From Rhodobacterales bacterium (GTDB taxonomy: Bacteria > Pseudomonadota > Alphaproteobacteria > Rhodobacterales > Rhodobacteraceae): a stretch of 64,000 nt of DNA. Shown piece by piece: positions 55,921 to 64,000 of the stretch. The number at the start of each line of letters is the position of its first letter. Within the stretch, counting starts at the first letter, position 1. The stretch spans positions 1-64,000 of the forward strand of contig QKJR01000027.1 in the NCBI GenBank assembly GCA_003249215.1. Direction: 5' to 3'. Below the pieces are notes generated by a model. That model was not told the DNA's origin, did not search any database, and saw nothing but the letters and a program-made list of their open reading frames with translations. Made by a program: the position numbers and the translations under genes.

Positions 55921-55951
55921 GGCCGCCCACGGGGTTCCCGGGCGGCCTTTT
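55921..55951 (+). terminator. Terminator after the tRNA-Gly pair
   Basis: The perfect stem GGCCGCCC/GGGCGGCC is followed by TTTT. Confidence 0.9.
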
Positions 55952-55974
55952 CGTTTGCCTCCCCCCAATCCCGC

Positions 55975-56004
55975 TTGAGCCCGCGCCCTGCCCCGCCCTA
56001 TAAG
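55975..56004 (+). promoter_or_regulatory. Candidate promoter of hisBH
   Basis: TTGAGC (55975-55980) and TATAAG (55999-56004) are 18 bases apart, about 27 bases before the hisB ATG. Confidence 0.5.
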
Positions 56005-56030
56005 GCCCTGACACCACGAAAGGGACGAGC

Positions 56031-56618
56031 ATGCGGACCGCTTCGATCACGCGCAAGACCGCCGAGACCGCCATCACCGTCGAGATCGACCTCGACGGCA
56101 CCGGCGCCTATGACAACGAGACCGGGGTCGGCTTCTTCGACCACATGCTCGATCAGCTCGCGCGCCATTCGCTCATCGACATCAAGATCCGCGCCCGGGG
56201 CGACACCCATATCGACGATCACCACACCGTCGAAGATACCGGCATCGCGCTGGGGCAAGCGCTGACGCAGGCGCTCGGCGACAAGAAGGGCATCCGCCGC
56301 TACGGGCATTTCGCGCTCGCGATGGATGACGCGCAGGTGAGTTGCGCGCTCGATCTCTCGGCGCGGCCTTTCCTCGTGTGGAATTGCGACATGCCCACGG
56401 CCAAGATCGGCACCTTCGACACCGAACTGGTGCGCGAATTCTTTCAGGCGCTTGCCACCCATGGCGGGATCACGCTGCATATCGACCGCGTCCACGGGAT
56501 CAACAGCCACCACATCGCCGAGGCCGCCTTCAAGGCCGTCGCGCGCAGCTTGCGCATGGCGGTCGAGCCCGATCCGCGGATGGCCGGCGTGCTGCCCTCG
56601 ACCAAGGGGGCGCTCTGA
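56031..56618 (+). CDS. hisB: Imidazoleglycerol-phosphate dehydratase
   Basis: HisB, 195 residues, is the stand-alone bacterial dehydratase of histidine synthesis. The metal-binding histidine motifs are seen in [30 protein letters not shown] and [19 protein letters not shown]. The length is normal. Its stop shares one base with the hisH start. Confidence 0.97.
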   Translation: MRTASITRKTAETAITVEIDLDGTGAYDNETGVGFFDHMLDQLARHSLIDIKIRARGDTHIDDHHTVEDTGIALGQALTQALGDKKGIRRYGHFALAMDDAQVSCALDLSARPFLVWNCDMPTAKIGTFDTELVREFFQALATHGGITLHIDRVHGINSHHIAEAAFKAVARSLRMAVEPDPRMAGVLPSTKGAL

Positions 56619-57256
56619 TGCTGACGGCGCTGATCGACTATGACAGCGGCAACCTGCATTCGGCGCAGAAGGCCTTCGAGCGGATGGCCCATGAGGCGGG
56701 TTCGGGCACGATCGTCGTGACCTCCGAGCCCGATGTGGTGGCCAAGGCCGACCGGATCGTGTTGCCGGGCGACGGGGCGTTTCCGTCCTGCCGCCGCGCG
56801 CTCGATGCCTTCGGCGGCCTCTTCGAGGCGATCGAGGAGGGGGTGCACAAACAGGGCAAGCCCTTCCTCGGCATCTGCATCGGGATGCAGATGATGGCGA
56901 CCCGCGGGCTCGAATTCGAACCGACCGAGGGCTTTGGCTGGATCCCGGGCCAAGTCGAGCCGATCCGGCCGGCCGATCCCGCGCTCAAGGTGCCGCATAT
57001 GGGCTGGAACGATCTGGTGATCGACCGGCCGCATGCGCTGCTTGCGGGGATCTCGACCGGCGATCACGCCTATTTCGTGCACAGCTTCCACTTCAAGGTG
57101 GGGCACCCCGAGCATCTGCTGGCGCATGCCGATTACGCGGGGCCCATTACCGCAATCGTCGGGCGCGACAATATGGTCGGCACCCAGTTCCACCCCGAGA
57201 AATCGCAGGCGACCGGCCTGCGGCTGATCTCGAATTTCCTCGCCTGGAAACCCTGA
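56618..57256 (+). CDS. hisH: Imidazole glycerol phosphate synthase glutaminase subunit
   Basis: HisH, 212 residues, supplies ammonia to HisF. The nucleophilic Cys lies in FLGICIGMQMMATRG (about residue 87), and the His/Glu pair lies in TQFHPEKSQ (about residues 192-196). The start at 56618 overlaps the hisB stop by one base. hisF is not seen here; hisA follows after an oppositely oriented gene. Confidence 0.97.
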   Translation: MLTALIDYDSGNLHSAQKAFERMAHEAGSGTIVVTSEPDVVAKADRIVLPGDGAFPSCRRALDAFGGLFEAIEEGVHKQGKPFLGICIGMQMMATRGLEFEPTEGFGWIPGQVEPIRPADPALKVPHMGWNDLVIDRPHALLAGISTGDHAYFVHSFHFKVGHPEHLLAHADYAGPITAIVGRDNMVGTQFHPEKSQATGLRLISNFLAWKP

Positions 57257-57280
57257 TCCGGCAAAGCCTGTTTCCAGCAA

Positions 57281-57302
57281 AAAGGGCGCCGCGGCGCCCT
57301 TT
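57281..57302. terminator. Bidirectional terminator between hisH and the DUF2147 gene
   Basis: AAAGGGCGCC-GC-GGCGCCCTTT is a perfect palindrome with A and T tracts, serving both convergent genes. Confidence 0.85.
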
Positions 57303-57324
57303 CTCCTGCGCGGGGCTCAAGCGA

Positions 57325-57708
57325 TCACTTCAGCCGCGACCAGTTCTGTTTGGCGCAGATCAGCCCGCCCGCGACACAGCCCGAGAGCTTCATCGCATCG
57401 CCATTCAGCGCGATCTTGCCGATATAGGTCTTGTCGTTCGACGGCCGCCAGACCTTGCCCGCATAGGCCCCGCTCCCCTTCGGCGCCATGTCGATCACGA
57501 TCTGCCGTCCCAGATTGGGCGATTTGTATTCGCCGCCATCCTTGAAGGTCCGCACGATCGTGCCGCAGTAATTCGGCCCGCAGGGCGCGATCTGCACCTG
57601 CGCATAGGCGCCGTCGTCGGGCTGCGTCTGCCACATCCCCTCGATCGGATCGGCCATGGCGGCGCCCGCGCCGAGCACGAGGCCCAGCGCCAGAATGATG
57701 GGTTTCAT
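57325..57708 (-). CDS. DUF2147 periplasmic protein
   Basis: The 127-residue protein has a signal peptide (about 1-20, ending AAMADP) and a DUF2147 domain with EGMWQTQPDDGAYAQVQI, the Cys pair in CGPNYCGTIV and LSGCVAGGLICAKQ. The start at 57708 follows GGAGAGACC. It sits between hisH and hisA on the opposite strand and so interrupts the his genes. Function is unknown; some relatives are lipocalin-like. Confidence 0.85.
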   Translation of the reverse strand: MKPIILALGLVLGAGAAMADPIEGMWQTQPDDGAYAQVQIAPCGPNYCGTIVRTFKDGGEYKSPNLGRQIVIDMAPKGSGAYAGKVWRPSNDKTYIGKIALNGDAMKLSGCVAGGLICAKQNWSRLK

Positions 57709-57840
57709 CGGTCTCTCCTCCCGGTTTCCCTGCGCGTCATCAGGCCATGGAGCCCGATTCCCGGCAAGGCTGACGTGACGTTGCGCCCTTGCCCGGCAGG
57801 GGCGCGCGTGGCATGAGGCGGCAAACGACAGGAGAGCCCG

Positions 57841-58557
57841 ATGATCCTTTATCCCGCGATCGACCTCAAGGACGGCCAATGCGTGCGCCTGCTGCATGGC
57901 GAAATGTCGAAGGCCACCGTCTTTGGCGACGATCCGGCGGCGCAGGCGGCGAAATTCGAGGCGGCGGGTTGCGAATGGGTCCACCTCGTGGACCTGAACG
58001 GGGCCTTCGCGGGCGCGCCGGTGAATGGCGCGGCGGTCGAGGCGATCCTTGCGCGGATCAAGGTGCCCGCGCAGCTCGGCGGCGGCATCCGCGACATGGC
58101 CACGATCGAACGCTGGCTCTCGAAGGGCCTCGCCCGCGTGATCCTCGGCACCGTGGCGGTCGAGAACCCCGATCTGGTGCGGCAGGCCGCGCGGGAATTC
58201 CCGGGCAAGGTCGCCGTCGGCATCGACGCGCGCGGCGGGCGCGTGGCGACCAAGGGCTGGGCCGAGGAGACCGATGTGATGGTCACCGATCTGGCGAAAA
58301 GCTTCGAGGATGCGGGCGTCGCCGCGATCATCTACACCGACATCCTGCGCGACGGCGCGATGACCGGCCCGAATATCGAGGCGACCGAGGCGCTCGCCCG
58401 CGCGGTGACCATCCCGGTGATCGCGAGCGGAGGCGTCTCCTCCCTGCCCGATCTGCTCGCCCTGCGCGACACCGGCGTCATCGCCGGCGCGATCTCGGGG
58501 CGGGCGATCTATGACGGCGCCCTCGATCTGACCGAGGCACTGGCGGCGCTGAAGTAA
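57841..58557 (+). CDS. hisA: ProFAR isomerase HisA
   Basis: HisA, 238 residues, is the (beta/alpha)8-barrel isomerase of the fourth step of histidine synthesis. The N-terminal [14 protein letters not shown] holds the first catalytic Asp, followed by [22 protein letters not shown] with the second Asp, and [11 protein letters not shown]. It has standard length, behind GAGAGCCCG. Its stop codon abuts a copy of the palindromic element. Confidence 0.96.
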   Translation: MILYPAIDLKDGQCVRLLHGEMSKATVFGDDPAAQAAKFEAAGCEWVHLVDLNGAFAGAPVNGAAVEAILARIKVPAQLGGGIRDMATIERWLSKGLARVILGTVAVENPDLVRQAAREFPGKVAVGIDARGGRVATKGWAEETDVMVTDLAKSFEDAGVAAIIYTDILRDGAMTGPNIEATEALARAVTIPVIASGGVSSLPDLLALRDTGVIAGAISGRAIYDGALDLTEALAALK

Positions 58558-58689
58558 GGGGGCTCTGCCCCCGCCCGTTCCGGGCTCCCCCGGGATATTT
58601 GGGTCAGGTTGAAAGCCGAAGCCTTCCCTTCAACCTGATCGAAATATCCCCGGGGGTGAGGGCGAAGCCCGAGGGGGGCGGCGCCCCCC
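58558..58689. repeat. Full copy (E) of the dispersed palindromic element
   Basis: Left half: GGGGGC-TCT-GCCCCC (58558-58572), GCCCG-TTC-CGGGC, CCCCCGGGATATTT. Inner arms: TCAGGTTGAA and TTCAACCTGA. Right half: AAATATCCCCGGGGG, GGGC-GAA-GCCC, GGGGGGC-GGC-GCCCCCC (58673-58689). The copy begins directly after the hisA stop codon. Confidence 0.85.
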
Positions 58690-58702
58690 TGCCCGTCCGC
58701 CA

Positions 58703-58743
58703 TTGCACAAATCCGCCCACATTGGTAAGAGAACCTAACCAAT
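58703..58743 (+). promoter_or_regulatory. Candidate promoter and GntR/LldR-like operator of lldD
   Basis: TTGCAC (58703-58708) and TAAGAG (58726-58731) are 17 bases apart. Overlapping the -10 is an inverted repeat, ATTGGTAAG (58721-58729) against CTAACCAAT (58735-58743), with 8 of 9 positions matching. ATTGGT/ACCAAT half sites are typical of PdhR/LldR regulators, though with a shorter spacer there. Confidence 0.45.
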
Positions 58744-58752
58744 GGAGGGAAT

Positions 58753-59916
58753 ATGCCCGTCATCACCAGTATCGCCGATCTCAAGGCCCTGCATCGCAAG
58801 CGCACGCCGAAGATGTTCTACGACTACGCGGAAAGCGGCTCCTACACCGAGCAGACCTTCCGCGAGAACACCAGCGATTTCGCGCAGATCCGGCTCAACC
58901 AACGGGTCGCGGTGGACATGACCGGGCGCTCGACCGCCTCGACGATGCTGGGGCAGGACGTGGCGATGCCCGTGGCCCTCGCCCCCGTCGGCCTCACGGG
59001 CATGCAGCGCGCCGATGGCGAGATCAAGGCGGCCCGGGCTGCGGCGAAATTCGGCGTGCCCTTCACCCTCTCGACGATGTCGATCTGCTCGATCGAGGAT
59101 GTGGCCGAGCACAGCGATGCCCCCTTCTGGTTTCAGATCTACACGCTGACCGACGACGATTTCAACGCGCGCACGCTGGCACGGGCCAAGGCCGCCGGCT
59201 GCTCGGCGCTGGTGATCACGGTCGATCTGCAGCTTCTCGGGCAGCGCCACAAGGACCTCAAGAACGGCCTGACTGCACCACCGAAATTCACCCTTCCCGT
59301 GATGCTCGATCTGGCGACGAAATGGCGCTGGGGGATCGAGATGTTGGGCACCAAACGGCGGTTCTTCGGCAATATCGTGGGCCATGTCGAGAGCGCGGCC
59401 GATCCCGCCTCGCTCGGCTCCTGGACCTCGGAGAAATTCGATCAGGCGCTCAACTGGGACCGGATCCGGCGGCTGATGGACATGTGGGGCGGCAGTGTGA
59501 TCCTGAAGGGGATCCTGCACCCCGAGGATGCCGAGGCGGCGGTGGCCGCGGGCGCCGATGCGATCGTGGTCTCGAACCACGGCGGGCGGCAGCTCGACGG
59601 CGCGCTAAGCTCGATCCGGATGCTGCCCTCGATCGTGAATGCGGTGGGCGGGCGCACCGAGGTCTGGCTCGACAGCGGCATCCGCTCGGGGCAGGACGTG
59701 CTCAAGGCGCTGGCCTTGGGCGCGAAGGGCGTGATGATCGGGCGGGCCTATATCCATGGCTTGGGCGCGATGGGCGAGGCGGGGGTGACCACTGCGCTCG
59801 AGATGATCCGCAAGGAACTCGACACCACGATGGCCCTTTGCGGTGAGCGGCGTGTGCAGGACCTGAACCGCGCCAACCTCTTGGTGCCGAACGGGTTCTT
59901 CGACACCTATTCCTGA
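58753..59916 (+). CDS. lldD: FMN-dependent L-lactate dehydrogenase (alpha-hydroxy-acid oxidase family)
   Basis: The 387-residue enzyme oxidises a 2-hydroxy acid, most likely L-lactate to pyruvate, passing electrons to quinone or cytochrome c. Visible features are the N-terminal RTPKMFYDYAESGSYTE, the FMN/substrate segments APVGLTGMQ and FWFQIYTLTD, and the catalytic-His motif VVSNHGGRQLDG (about residues 275-286) with VWLDSGIRSGQDV. Mandelate and glycolate dehydrogenases belong to the same family, so the substrate is not certain. The ATG is behind GGAGGG. Confidence 0.88.
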   Translation: MPVITSIADLKALHRKRTPKMFYDYAESGSYTEQTFRENTSDFAQIRLNQRVAVDMTGRSTASTMLGQDVAMPVALAPVGLTGMQRADGEIKAARAAAKFGVPFTLSTMSICSIEDVAEHSDAPFWFQIYTLTDDDFNARTLARAKAAGCSALVITVDLQLLGQRHKDLKNGLTAPPKFTLPVMLDLATKWRWGIEMLGTKRRFFGNIVGHVESAADPASLGSWTSEKFDQALNWDRIRRLMDMWGGSVILKGILHPEDAEAAVAAGADAIVVSNHGGRQLDGALSSIRMLPSIVNAVGGRTEVWLDSGIRSGQDVLKALALGAKGVMIGRAYIHGLGAMGEAGVTTALEMIRKELDTTMALCGERRVQDLNRANLLVPNGFFDTYS

Positions 59917-60383
59917 GGGGTCAGCCGCTTCTCGAAGAAGAGATCGGGATAGGGATCGTCGTTGAACCGCGCGATCTCGACCCAGCCGGTGGCGCGATAA
60001 AGCGCCACCGCCTCGGGCAGAGCGCTGTTGGTGTCGAGCCTCAGCAGCCCGATCCCGAGCGCGCGCGCCTCATCCTCGGCCGCCGTCATCAGCCGCCGCG
60101 CAAGGCCCATCCCGCGCGCGTCCGGTGACACCCAAAGCCGCTTGATCTCGGCATAGCCGCTGCTGCCTTTCAACCCTACGCAGCCCAGCGGACCTTCGGC
60201 CCCCTCGGCGATCAGGAAGGCGCCGCGCGGCGGGATCATCGCCGCCGCCTCGGGATCGCGCGAAAGCGCGACATCGAAGCCCCGCGCGAAGCGGCGACCG
60301 AGCTCGGCATAATAGGCGGAAAGGCAGGCCTTGGCCTCGGCGACCTGCGGGTCGATCCTGCGGATCGCAGGCACACCGCTCAT
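59907..60383 (-). CDS. GNAT-family N-acetyltransferase
   Basis: The 158-residue GNAT protein has the acetyl-CoA loop in RLWVSPDARGMGLARRLM (about 90-107) and the C-terminal LYRATGWVEIARFNDDPY. The start at 60383 overlaps the MFS gene stop by 4 bases (ATGA), so both are made together; the end overlaps the 3' end of lldD by 10 bases on the other strand. The acceptor is unknown. Confidence 0.87.
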   Translation of the reverse strand: MSGVPAIRRIDPQVAEAKACLSAYYAELGRRFARGFDVALSRDPEAAAMIPPRGAFLIAEGAEGPLGCVGLKGSSGYAEIKRLWVSPDARGMGLARRLMTAAEDEARALGIGLLRLDTNSALPEAVALYRATGWVEIARFNDDPYPDLFFEKRLTPQE

Positions 60384-61540
60384 GCAGCGCCCCTCTCCGG
60401 CACCCGCATCAGCCGCGCAAGCCCGGGCAGGACCGAGGCCATGACCAGCGCCACCGCGACGAAGGCCGCAGCCAGCCCCGCCCCCTGCGCGATCAACCCC
60501 ATTGCGACCGGCCCGAGGAAAAAGCCGGTGAAGCCGACGATCCAGGCCCGCGAGATCGCCCGCGCCCGTGCGGCAGGGGCCACGCGCCGCGCGAGCAGCG
60601 AATTGGCCGAGGGCACGGTGACCGCCACCCCCGCCCCGATCAGCCCGACGCCGATCACCGCAAGGCCCTGCGTCGGCGCAAGCGCCACCAGAGCCGCGCC
60701 GAGCGTGCCGATCCCGGCCGAGATCGCCACGAGCCGCGCCTCGCCCAGACGCGCGGCCAGCACCTGACCGCCGAGCCGCCCGAGCCCCATCGTGAGCCCG
60801 AGCATCGCCGGCCCCATCGCCCCGGCGCCGGGTGGCGCGCCGAAGGTCCGCTCGATATGCAGCGCCGACCAGGTCTCGGTCGCGTTCTCGGTGACGAAGG
60901 CCGCAAACAGAATTGCCGCCGCAGGCCAGACCGCGGCCCCGAGCGGCGCGTGGCCCTGCCCTGCCTCGACGGGATGCGCCACCGCCCAGCCCGCGGCGCG
61001 CTCCCACAGCAGGACCGAGGCGAGGAGCAGCGCAAGCGCGAGACCCGCCTGCGCGAATTCGGGCGCCACACCCGCGCGCCGTGCCGCCCCCACGGCCAGC
61101 GCCGAGACGGCAAATCCGAACGAGAACATCGCATGATTCCAGTTCATCAGCGGCAGCCCCGAACGCGCCTCGAGATCGGCGATGCGCACATTGGCCGCGA
61201 TATCGAGGCTCGACATCGCCACCCCCATCACGAAGACGGCGAGCGCGAAGCTCGGCCCCGAGGTGATGGTGAGCGGCATCAGCGTCGCGAGCGCGAGAAA
61301 GGCCCCGGTCACCGGCATCACCCGCACCCCGAGCGCGCGCCCGACCCGCGGCCCCAGCGCCATCGCCCCCATGCCGCCCACCGCCGAGAACAGCAGCACT
61401 TGCCCCAGCCCCGCATGATCGAGCCCGGCACGCGCCGCATAATCGGGGATCAGCGCGGCAAACCCGCCCCAATAGGCGCCGAGCATCCCCAGCGCCGCCC
61501 CCGTCGCCCGGCTCACCCGGATCGCCTGCTGCAATGCCAT
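60380..61540 (-). CDS. MFS transporter
   Basis: The 386-residue transporter has about 12 hydrophobic segments and MFS-type loops (GPRVGRALGVRVMP after the second segment, GLGRLGGQVLAARLG in the second half). It is distantly like the YfcJ/YbjJ-type efflux group. The start at 61540 (MALQQAIRVSRATG) follows a GAGGTGGG ribosome site. It is co-transcribed with the acetyltransferase, which may modify the exported compound. The substrate is unknown. Confidence 0.85.
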   Translation of the reverse strand: MALQQAIRVSRATGAALGMLGAYWGGFAALIPDYAARAGLDHAGLGQVLLFSAVGGMGAMALGPRVGRALGVRVMPVTGAFLALATLMPLTITSGPSFALAVFVMGVAMSSLDIAANVRIADLEARSGLPLMNWNHAMFSFGFAVSALAVGAARRAGVAPEFAQAGLALALLLASVLLWERAAGWAVAHPVEAGQGHAPLGAAVWPAAAILFAAFVTENATETWSALHIERTFGAPPGAGAMGPAMLGLTMGLGRLGGQVLAARLGEARLVAISAGIGTLGAALVALAPTQGLAVIGVGLIGAGVAVTVPSANSLLARRVAPAARARAISRAWIVGFTGFFLGPVAMGLIAQGAGLAAAFVAVALVMASVLPGLARLMRVPERGAA

Positions 61541-61679
61541 GTCCCACCTCGAACCGCTTTGGCCGAGGGCTAGCACGCCCCCGCGCCCGCCGCCAGAACC
61601 CGGCGACACTCAGCCCGGCGCGATCCCGCCACCCGCCATTCCCTCAGCGTGATGCCCCCTTGCCCCCTCACCTGTGTCC

Positions 61680-61722
61680 AAATATCCCGGGGGCGCCCGG
61701 AACGGGCGGGGGCAGAGCCCCC
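61680..61722. repeat. Half copy (F) of the dispersed palindromic element
   Basis: AAATATCCCGGGGG is followed by CCCG-GAA-CGGG and GGGGGC-AGA-GCCCCC, i.e. a right half only. It lies in the 311-base gap between the divergent MFS and rplY genes, not after a gene end. The rest of the gap shows no gene. Confidence 0.7.
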
Positions 61723-61851
61723 TTCTGCGGTCGCCCTGGCGCCCACCACCAACTTTTCCTTGCCTTTCCCCCGATTCCAGCCTATCCGCGCACGCTCATG
61801 GGCCCACACCCTTGGAGGGGGCCTTGAACTTTTGACCAATTGGAGACCGAA

Positions 61852-62463
61852 ATGGCCAAAGAGATCGAAACGCTCGAAGCCACGGTGCGCACGGGGACGG
61901 GCAAGGGGGCCGCTCGCGCAGCACGTCGTGAGGGCAAGGTGCCCGGCATCGTTTATGGCGACGGCAAAGAGCCCGTGGCGCTGAACTTCGACTACAACAA
62001 ACTGCTGACCCGCCTGCGCAAGGGCCGCTTCATGTCGACGCTGTTCAACCTCAAGGTTGAAGGTCAGGAAGACGTGCGCGTGATCTGCCGCGGCGTGCAG
62101 AAGGATGTGGTCAAGGACCTGCCGACCCACATCGACTTCATGCGCACCCACCGCGCCTCGCGCATCAACCTGTTCATCCACGTGACCTTCATCAACCATG
62201 AAGCGGCACCGGGCCTGAAACGTGGCGGCACGCTGACCGTGGTGCGCCCCGAGGTCGAACTGGAAGTGCTGGCCGGCGATATCCCGGACCACATCACCGT
62301 GGACCTGACCGGCAAGGTGATCGGCGACGTGATCCACATCCACGACGTGGAGCTGCCCGCCGGCTGCAAGCCGACCGTGGATCGCAACTTCGTCATCGCC
62401 AACCTGGCCGCACCCTCGGGCCTGCGCTCGGAAGAGAACGAAGAGGCCGCCGCCGAGGAGTGA
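61852..62463 (+). CDS. rplY: 50S ribosomal protein L25 (TL5/CTC type)
   Basis: This 203-residue L25 of the longer CTC type binds 5S rRNA. The N-terminal domain reads [20 protein letters not shown] (about 18-38), and the C-terminal beta domain reads [17 protein letters not shown]. It ends in an acidic tail ([10 protein letters not shown]). The start at 61852 ([10 protein letters not shown]) follows TTGGAGACCG. Confidence 0.95.
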   Translation: MAKEIETLEATVRTGTGKGAARAARREGKVPGIVYGDGKEPVALNFDYNKLLTRLRKGRFMSTLFNLKVEGQEDVRVICRGVQKDVVKDLPTHIDFMRTHRASRINLFIHVTFINHEAAPGLKRGGTLTVVRPEVELEVLAGDIPDHITVDLTGKVIGDVIHIHDVELPAGCKPTVDRNFVIANLAAPSGLRSEENEEAAAEE

Positions 62464-62484
62464 TCCTTGCGGAGCTGAAAAAGA

Positions 62485-62511
62485 AACGCCGGGCCATTGG
62501 CCCGGCGTTTT
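62485..62511. terminator. Terminator between rplY and the rhodanese-like gene
   Basis: AACGCCGGGCC-ATT-GGCCCGGCGTT is an 11-bp perfect stem followed by TT; it serves both convergent genes. Confidence 0.88.
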
Positions 62512-62528
62512 GCTTTTGGGGCGGGCTC

Positions 62529-62930
62529 TCAGGCGCCGTGGGCGAACTCAAACCCCTCGAACTCCCAACCCATGATCCCGCCGAGCATCATCTTGACCGG
62601 CCGCCCAAGGCGCGCGAGCGCGAGCACCGCCTGCTCGGCGGCATTGCAGTGAGGCCCCGAGCAGTAGACCACGAAGAGCGTGTCCGCAGGCCAATCGGCC
62701 ATCCGCTCGGCGGTGATGAAGCGATGCGGCAGGAAAATCGCATTGGGCACATGGCGGCGGGCGAAGGTCTCGGGCGTGCCCATCACATGCAAAAGCACGA
62801 AGCCCGGCTCGCCCCCGGCCGCGAAGGCGTCATGCACGTCATGGCAATCGGTATGCAGCGCGCATTGCGCCTCGAAGGGTTCGATCAGGCTCTCGGAGGC
62901 GGGGGCGGGGCGGTTCAGGACGGCGTTCAT
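62529..62930 (-). CDS. Rhodanese-like domain protein
   Basis: The 133-residue single rhodanese domain has LLHVMGTPETFARRHVPNAIFLPH and the active-site loop VVYCSGPHCNAAEQ with its Cys (about residue 88). The start at 62930 (MNAVLNRPAPAS) gives a full domain; the longer frame upstream is antisense to the regulator gene. It is divergent from the DJ-1/AraC regulator, its probable controller. Substrate unknown. Confidence 0.87.
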   Translation of the reverse strand: MNAVLNRPAPASESLIEPFEAQCALHTDCHDVHDAFAAGGEPGFVLLHVMGTPETFARRHVPNAIFLPHRFITAERMADWPADTLFVVYCSGPHCNAAEQAVLALARLGRPVKMMLGGIMGWEFEGFEFAHGA

Positions 62931-63005
62931 CGGGGACTTCCTTGACGTTTGGGATTGCGATGAGGGGATATTGCCAGAGGCCCGCGTCGCGGATAATCTG
63001 GCAGC

Positions 63006-64000
63006 ATGACAACGAACGACAAAATTCTGCCAAACCTCGATCTGCCGCCGATCGCCAACGATCGGGTGGTGGCGCTGGCCTATGACGGGCTTTGCACCTT
63101 CGAGTTCGGCATCGCGGCCGAGATCTTCGGCCTCGCCCGCCCCGAGATGGGGCCGAACTGGTATCGCTATGCGACCGCCGCGATCGAGCCGGGGCCGCTG
63201 CGCGCGCAGGGCGGGCTCAGCGTCACCTGCGACGGCGGGCTCGATCTGATCGAGGAGGCGGGGCTGATCGTCGTGCCCGGCTGGCGCGGGATGGAAACGC
63301 CGGTGCCCGAGGCGCTGATCGCGGCGCTGCGCGCCGCCCATGCCCGCGGTGCGCGGCTCGCCTCGATCTGCTCGGGCGCCTTCGTTCTCGCCGCCGCCGG
63401 TCTTCTCGACGGGCACCGCGCCACCACCCATTGGCGCTATGCCGAGGCGCTCGCGGCGCGCTTTCCCCGCGTTACGGTCGAGCCCGACGTGCTCTTCCTC
63501 GACGAGGGGCAGATCCTAACCTCGGCGGGATCGGCCGCGGGGATGGACCTCGGGCTGCACATCATTCGCCGCGATTTCGGCGCCGAGGCCGCCAATCTCG
63601 TGGCCCGCCGCCTCGTGATGCCCGCCTCGCGCGATGGCGGTCAGGCGCAGTTCCTGCTGCGCCCGGTGCCACGCGATCACGAGGGCGAGCGCCTTGCGCC
63701 CGTCCTCGCGGCGCTCCGCGACGATCTGCACACCACCCCCACCGCCGCCGCGCTTGCCGCGCGGGCGGGCTTGTCCGAGCGGACCTTCCTGCGCCGCTTT
63801 CACGAGGCGACCGGCACCACGCCGGCGCGCTATCTTGCCCAGGCCCGCCTCGCCCGCGCCTCCGAACTACTCGAGACCACCGAAGCCGATATCGAGGCGG
63901 TGGCCGAGGCTGCGGGCTTTGCCTCGGGCGCACTGCTGCGGCACCATTTTCGCGCGCACTACGGGCTCAGTCCGCGCGACTGGCGCAAGCGCTTCTGCCG
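63006..64000 (+). CDS. DJ-1/PfpI-AraC (GlxA/FtrA-type) transcriptional regulator, partial
   Basis: At least 331 residues are present and the gene runs off the right edge. The N-terminal domain (about 15-190) is DJ-1/PfpI-like, with ASICSGAFVLAAAGLLDG, including the nucleophile-elbow Cys. The C-terminal AraC-type double helix-turn-helix (about 235-330) has AALAARAGLSERTFLRRFHEATG and AVAEAAGFASGALLRHHFRAHYG. This matches the FtrA/GlxA regulators. It is divergent from the rhodanese-like gene (75-base gap), which it probably regulates. Confidence 0.9.
   Translation, partial: MTTNDKILPNLDLPPIANDRVVALAYDGLCTFEFGIAAEIFGLARPEMGPNWYRYATAAIEPGPLRAQGGLSVTCDGGLDLIEEAGLIVVPGWRGMETPVPEALIAALRAAHARGARLASICSGAFVLAAAGLLDGHRATTHWRYAEALAARFPRVTVEPDVLFLDEGQILTSAGSAAGMDLGLHIIRRDFGAEAANLVARRLVMPASRDGGQAQFLLRPVPRDHEGERLAPVLAALRDDLHTTPTAAALAARAGLSERTFLRRFHEATGTTPARYLAQARLARASELLETTEADIEAVAEAAGFASGALLRHHFRAHYGLSPRDWRKRFC

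Noticed and set aside
59907-61547. Single 546-codon frame that seems to fuse the MFS region to the acetyltransferase
   Set aside because: The upstream part is the MFS gene read in the wrong frame. The acetyltransferase has its own ATG at 60383, overlapping the MFS stop as ATGA.

Overview
The window is about 64 kb of GC-rich (roughly two thirds G+C by eye) chromosomal DNA, and nearly all of it is core metabolism. Several features point to an alphaproteobacterium of the order Rhodobacterales (Rhodobacter, Paracoccus or Thioclava-like): a photosynthetic-bacterium-type cytochrome c2 beside a lone aa3 oxidase subunit I and a DUF2244 gene, an L25/CTC-type ribosomal protein, a folB-folP-glmM run, glyQ and glyS flanking a small membrane-anchored protein, an RTX-Hint protein, and a mixed urease/urea-transport locus. 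I see no prophage, transposase, integrase, CRISPR array or rRNA operon. Species cannot be named from this window alone. Layout, left to right. (1) 0-8.2 kb: a GFA-type zinc protein, a four-gene spermidine/putrescine-type ABC importer on the minus strand, and a 957-residue RTX protein ending in a Hint domain. (2) 8.4-16.4 kb: tRNA-Leu(GAG), a secreted peptidoglycan-binding protein, lipB, cycA (cytochrome c2), ctaD, a DUF2244 protein, a GatB/YqeY protein and carA. (3) 16.5-22.1 kb: a membrane glycosyltransferase with a GspE/MshE-like N-terminal domain, a GntR/FCD regulator, a HAD pyrimidine nucleotidase, two tiny membrane proteins and a UbiH/UbiF-type flavin hydroxylase. (4) 22.2-34.4 kb: the urea locus, with urtABCDE for import and ureDABC/ureEF-(CMD-family)-ureG for hydrolysis. 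The locus is all on the minus strand except for one unidentified gene that runs the opposite way between ureC and ureE. (5) 34.5-43.9 kb: two overlapping Lrp/AsnC regulators divergent from ilvC, then glmM-folP-folB, a SleB-like cell-wall hydrolase and a divergent pyruvate phosphate dikinase homologue. (6) 44-54.8 kb: glyS, a small protein, glyQ, a SPOR/PG-binding/pseudoprotease protein, trkH and pyc. (7) 54.9-64 kb: a MAPEG protein, a CsbD protein, two identical tRNA-Gly genes, hisB-hisH...hisA, lldD, a GNAT/MFS pair, rplY, a rhodanese-like protein and a DJ-1/AraC regulator cut by the right edge. How the parts work together: urea is imported by UrtABCDE and split by urease, whose nickel centre is built by UreDEFG. 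IlvC, CarA, HisBHA, FolBP, GlmM, GlyQS, PYC and the PPDK homologue cover central biosynthesis and the pyruvate/PEP node. CycA and CtaD belong to the aerobic respiratory chain. The most striking non-coding feature is a family of long, nested inverted repeats in at least four intergenic regions, with additional half copies. Their inner hairpins differ in sequence but keep pairing, so the copies show compensatory changes. Other points of interest are catalytically degenerate enzymes (a protease-like domain without its triad, a PPDK with a degraded ATP-grasp half, a CMD protein without the usual His), and well-placed candidate operators upstream of pyc (TTTGCAAA type), lldD (ATTGGT...ACCAAT) and ilvC.
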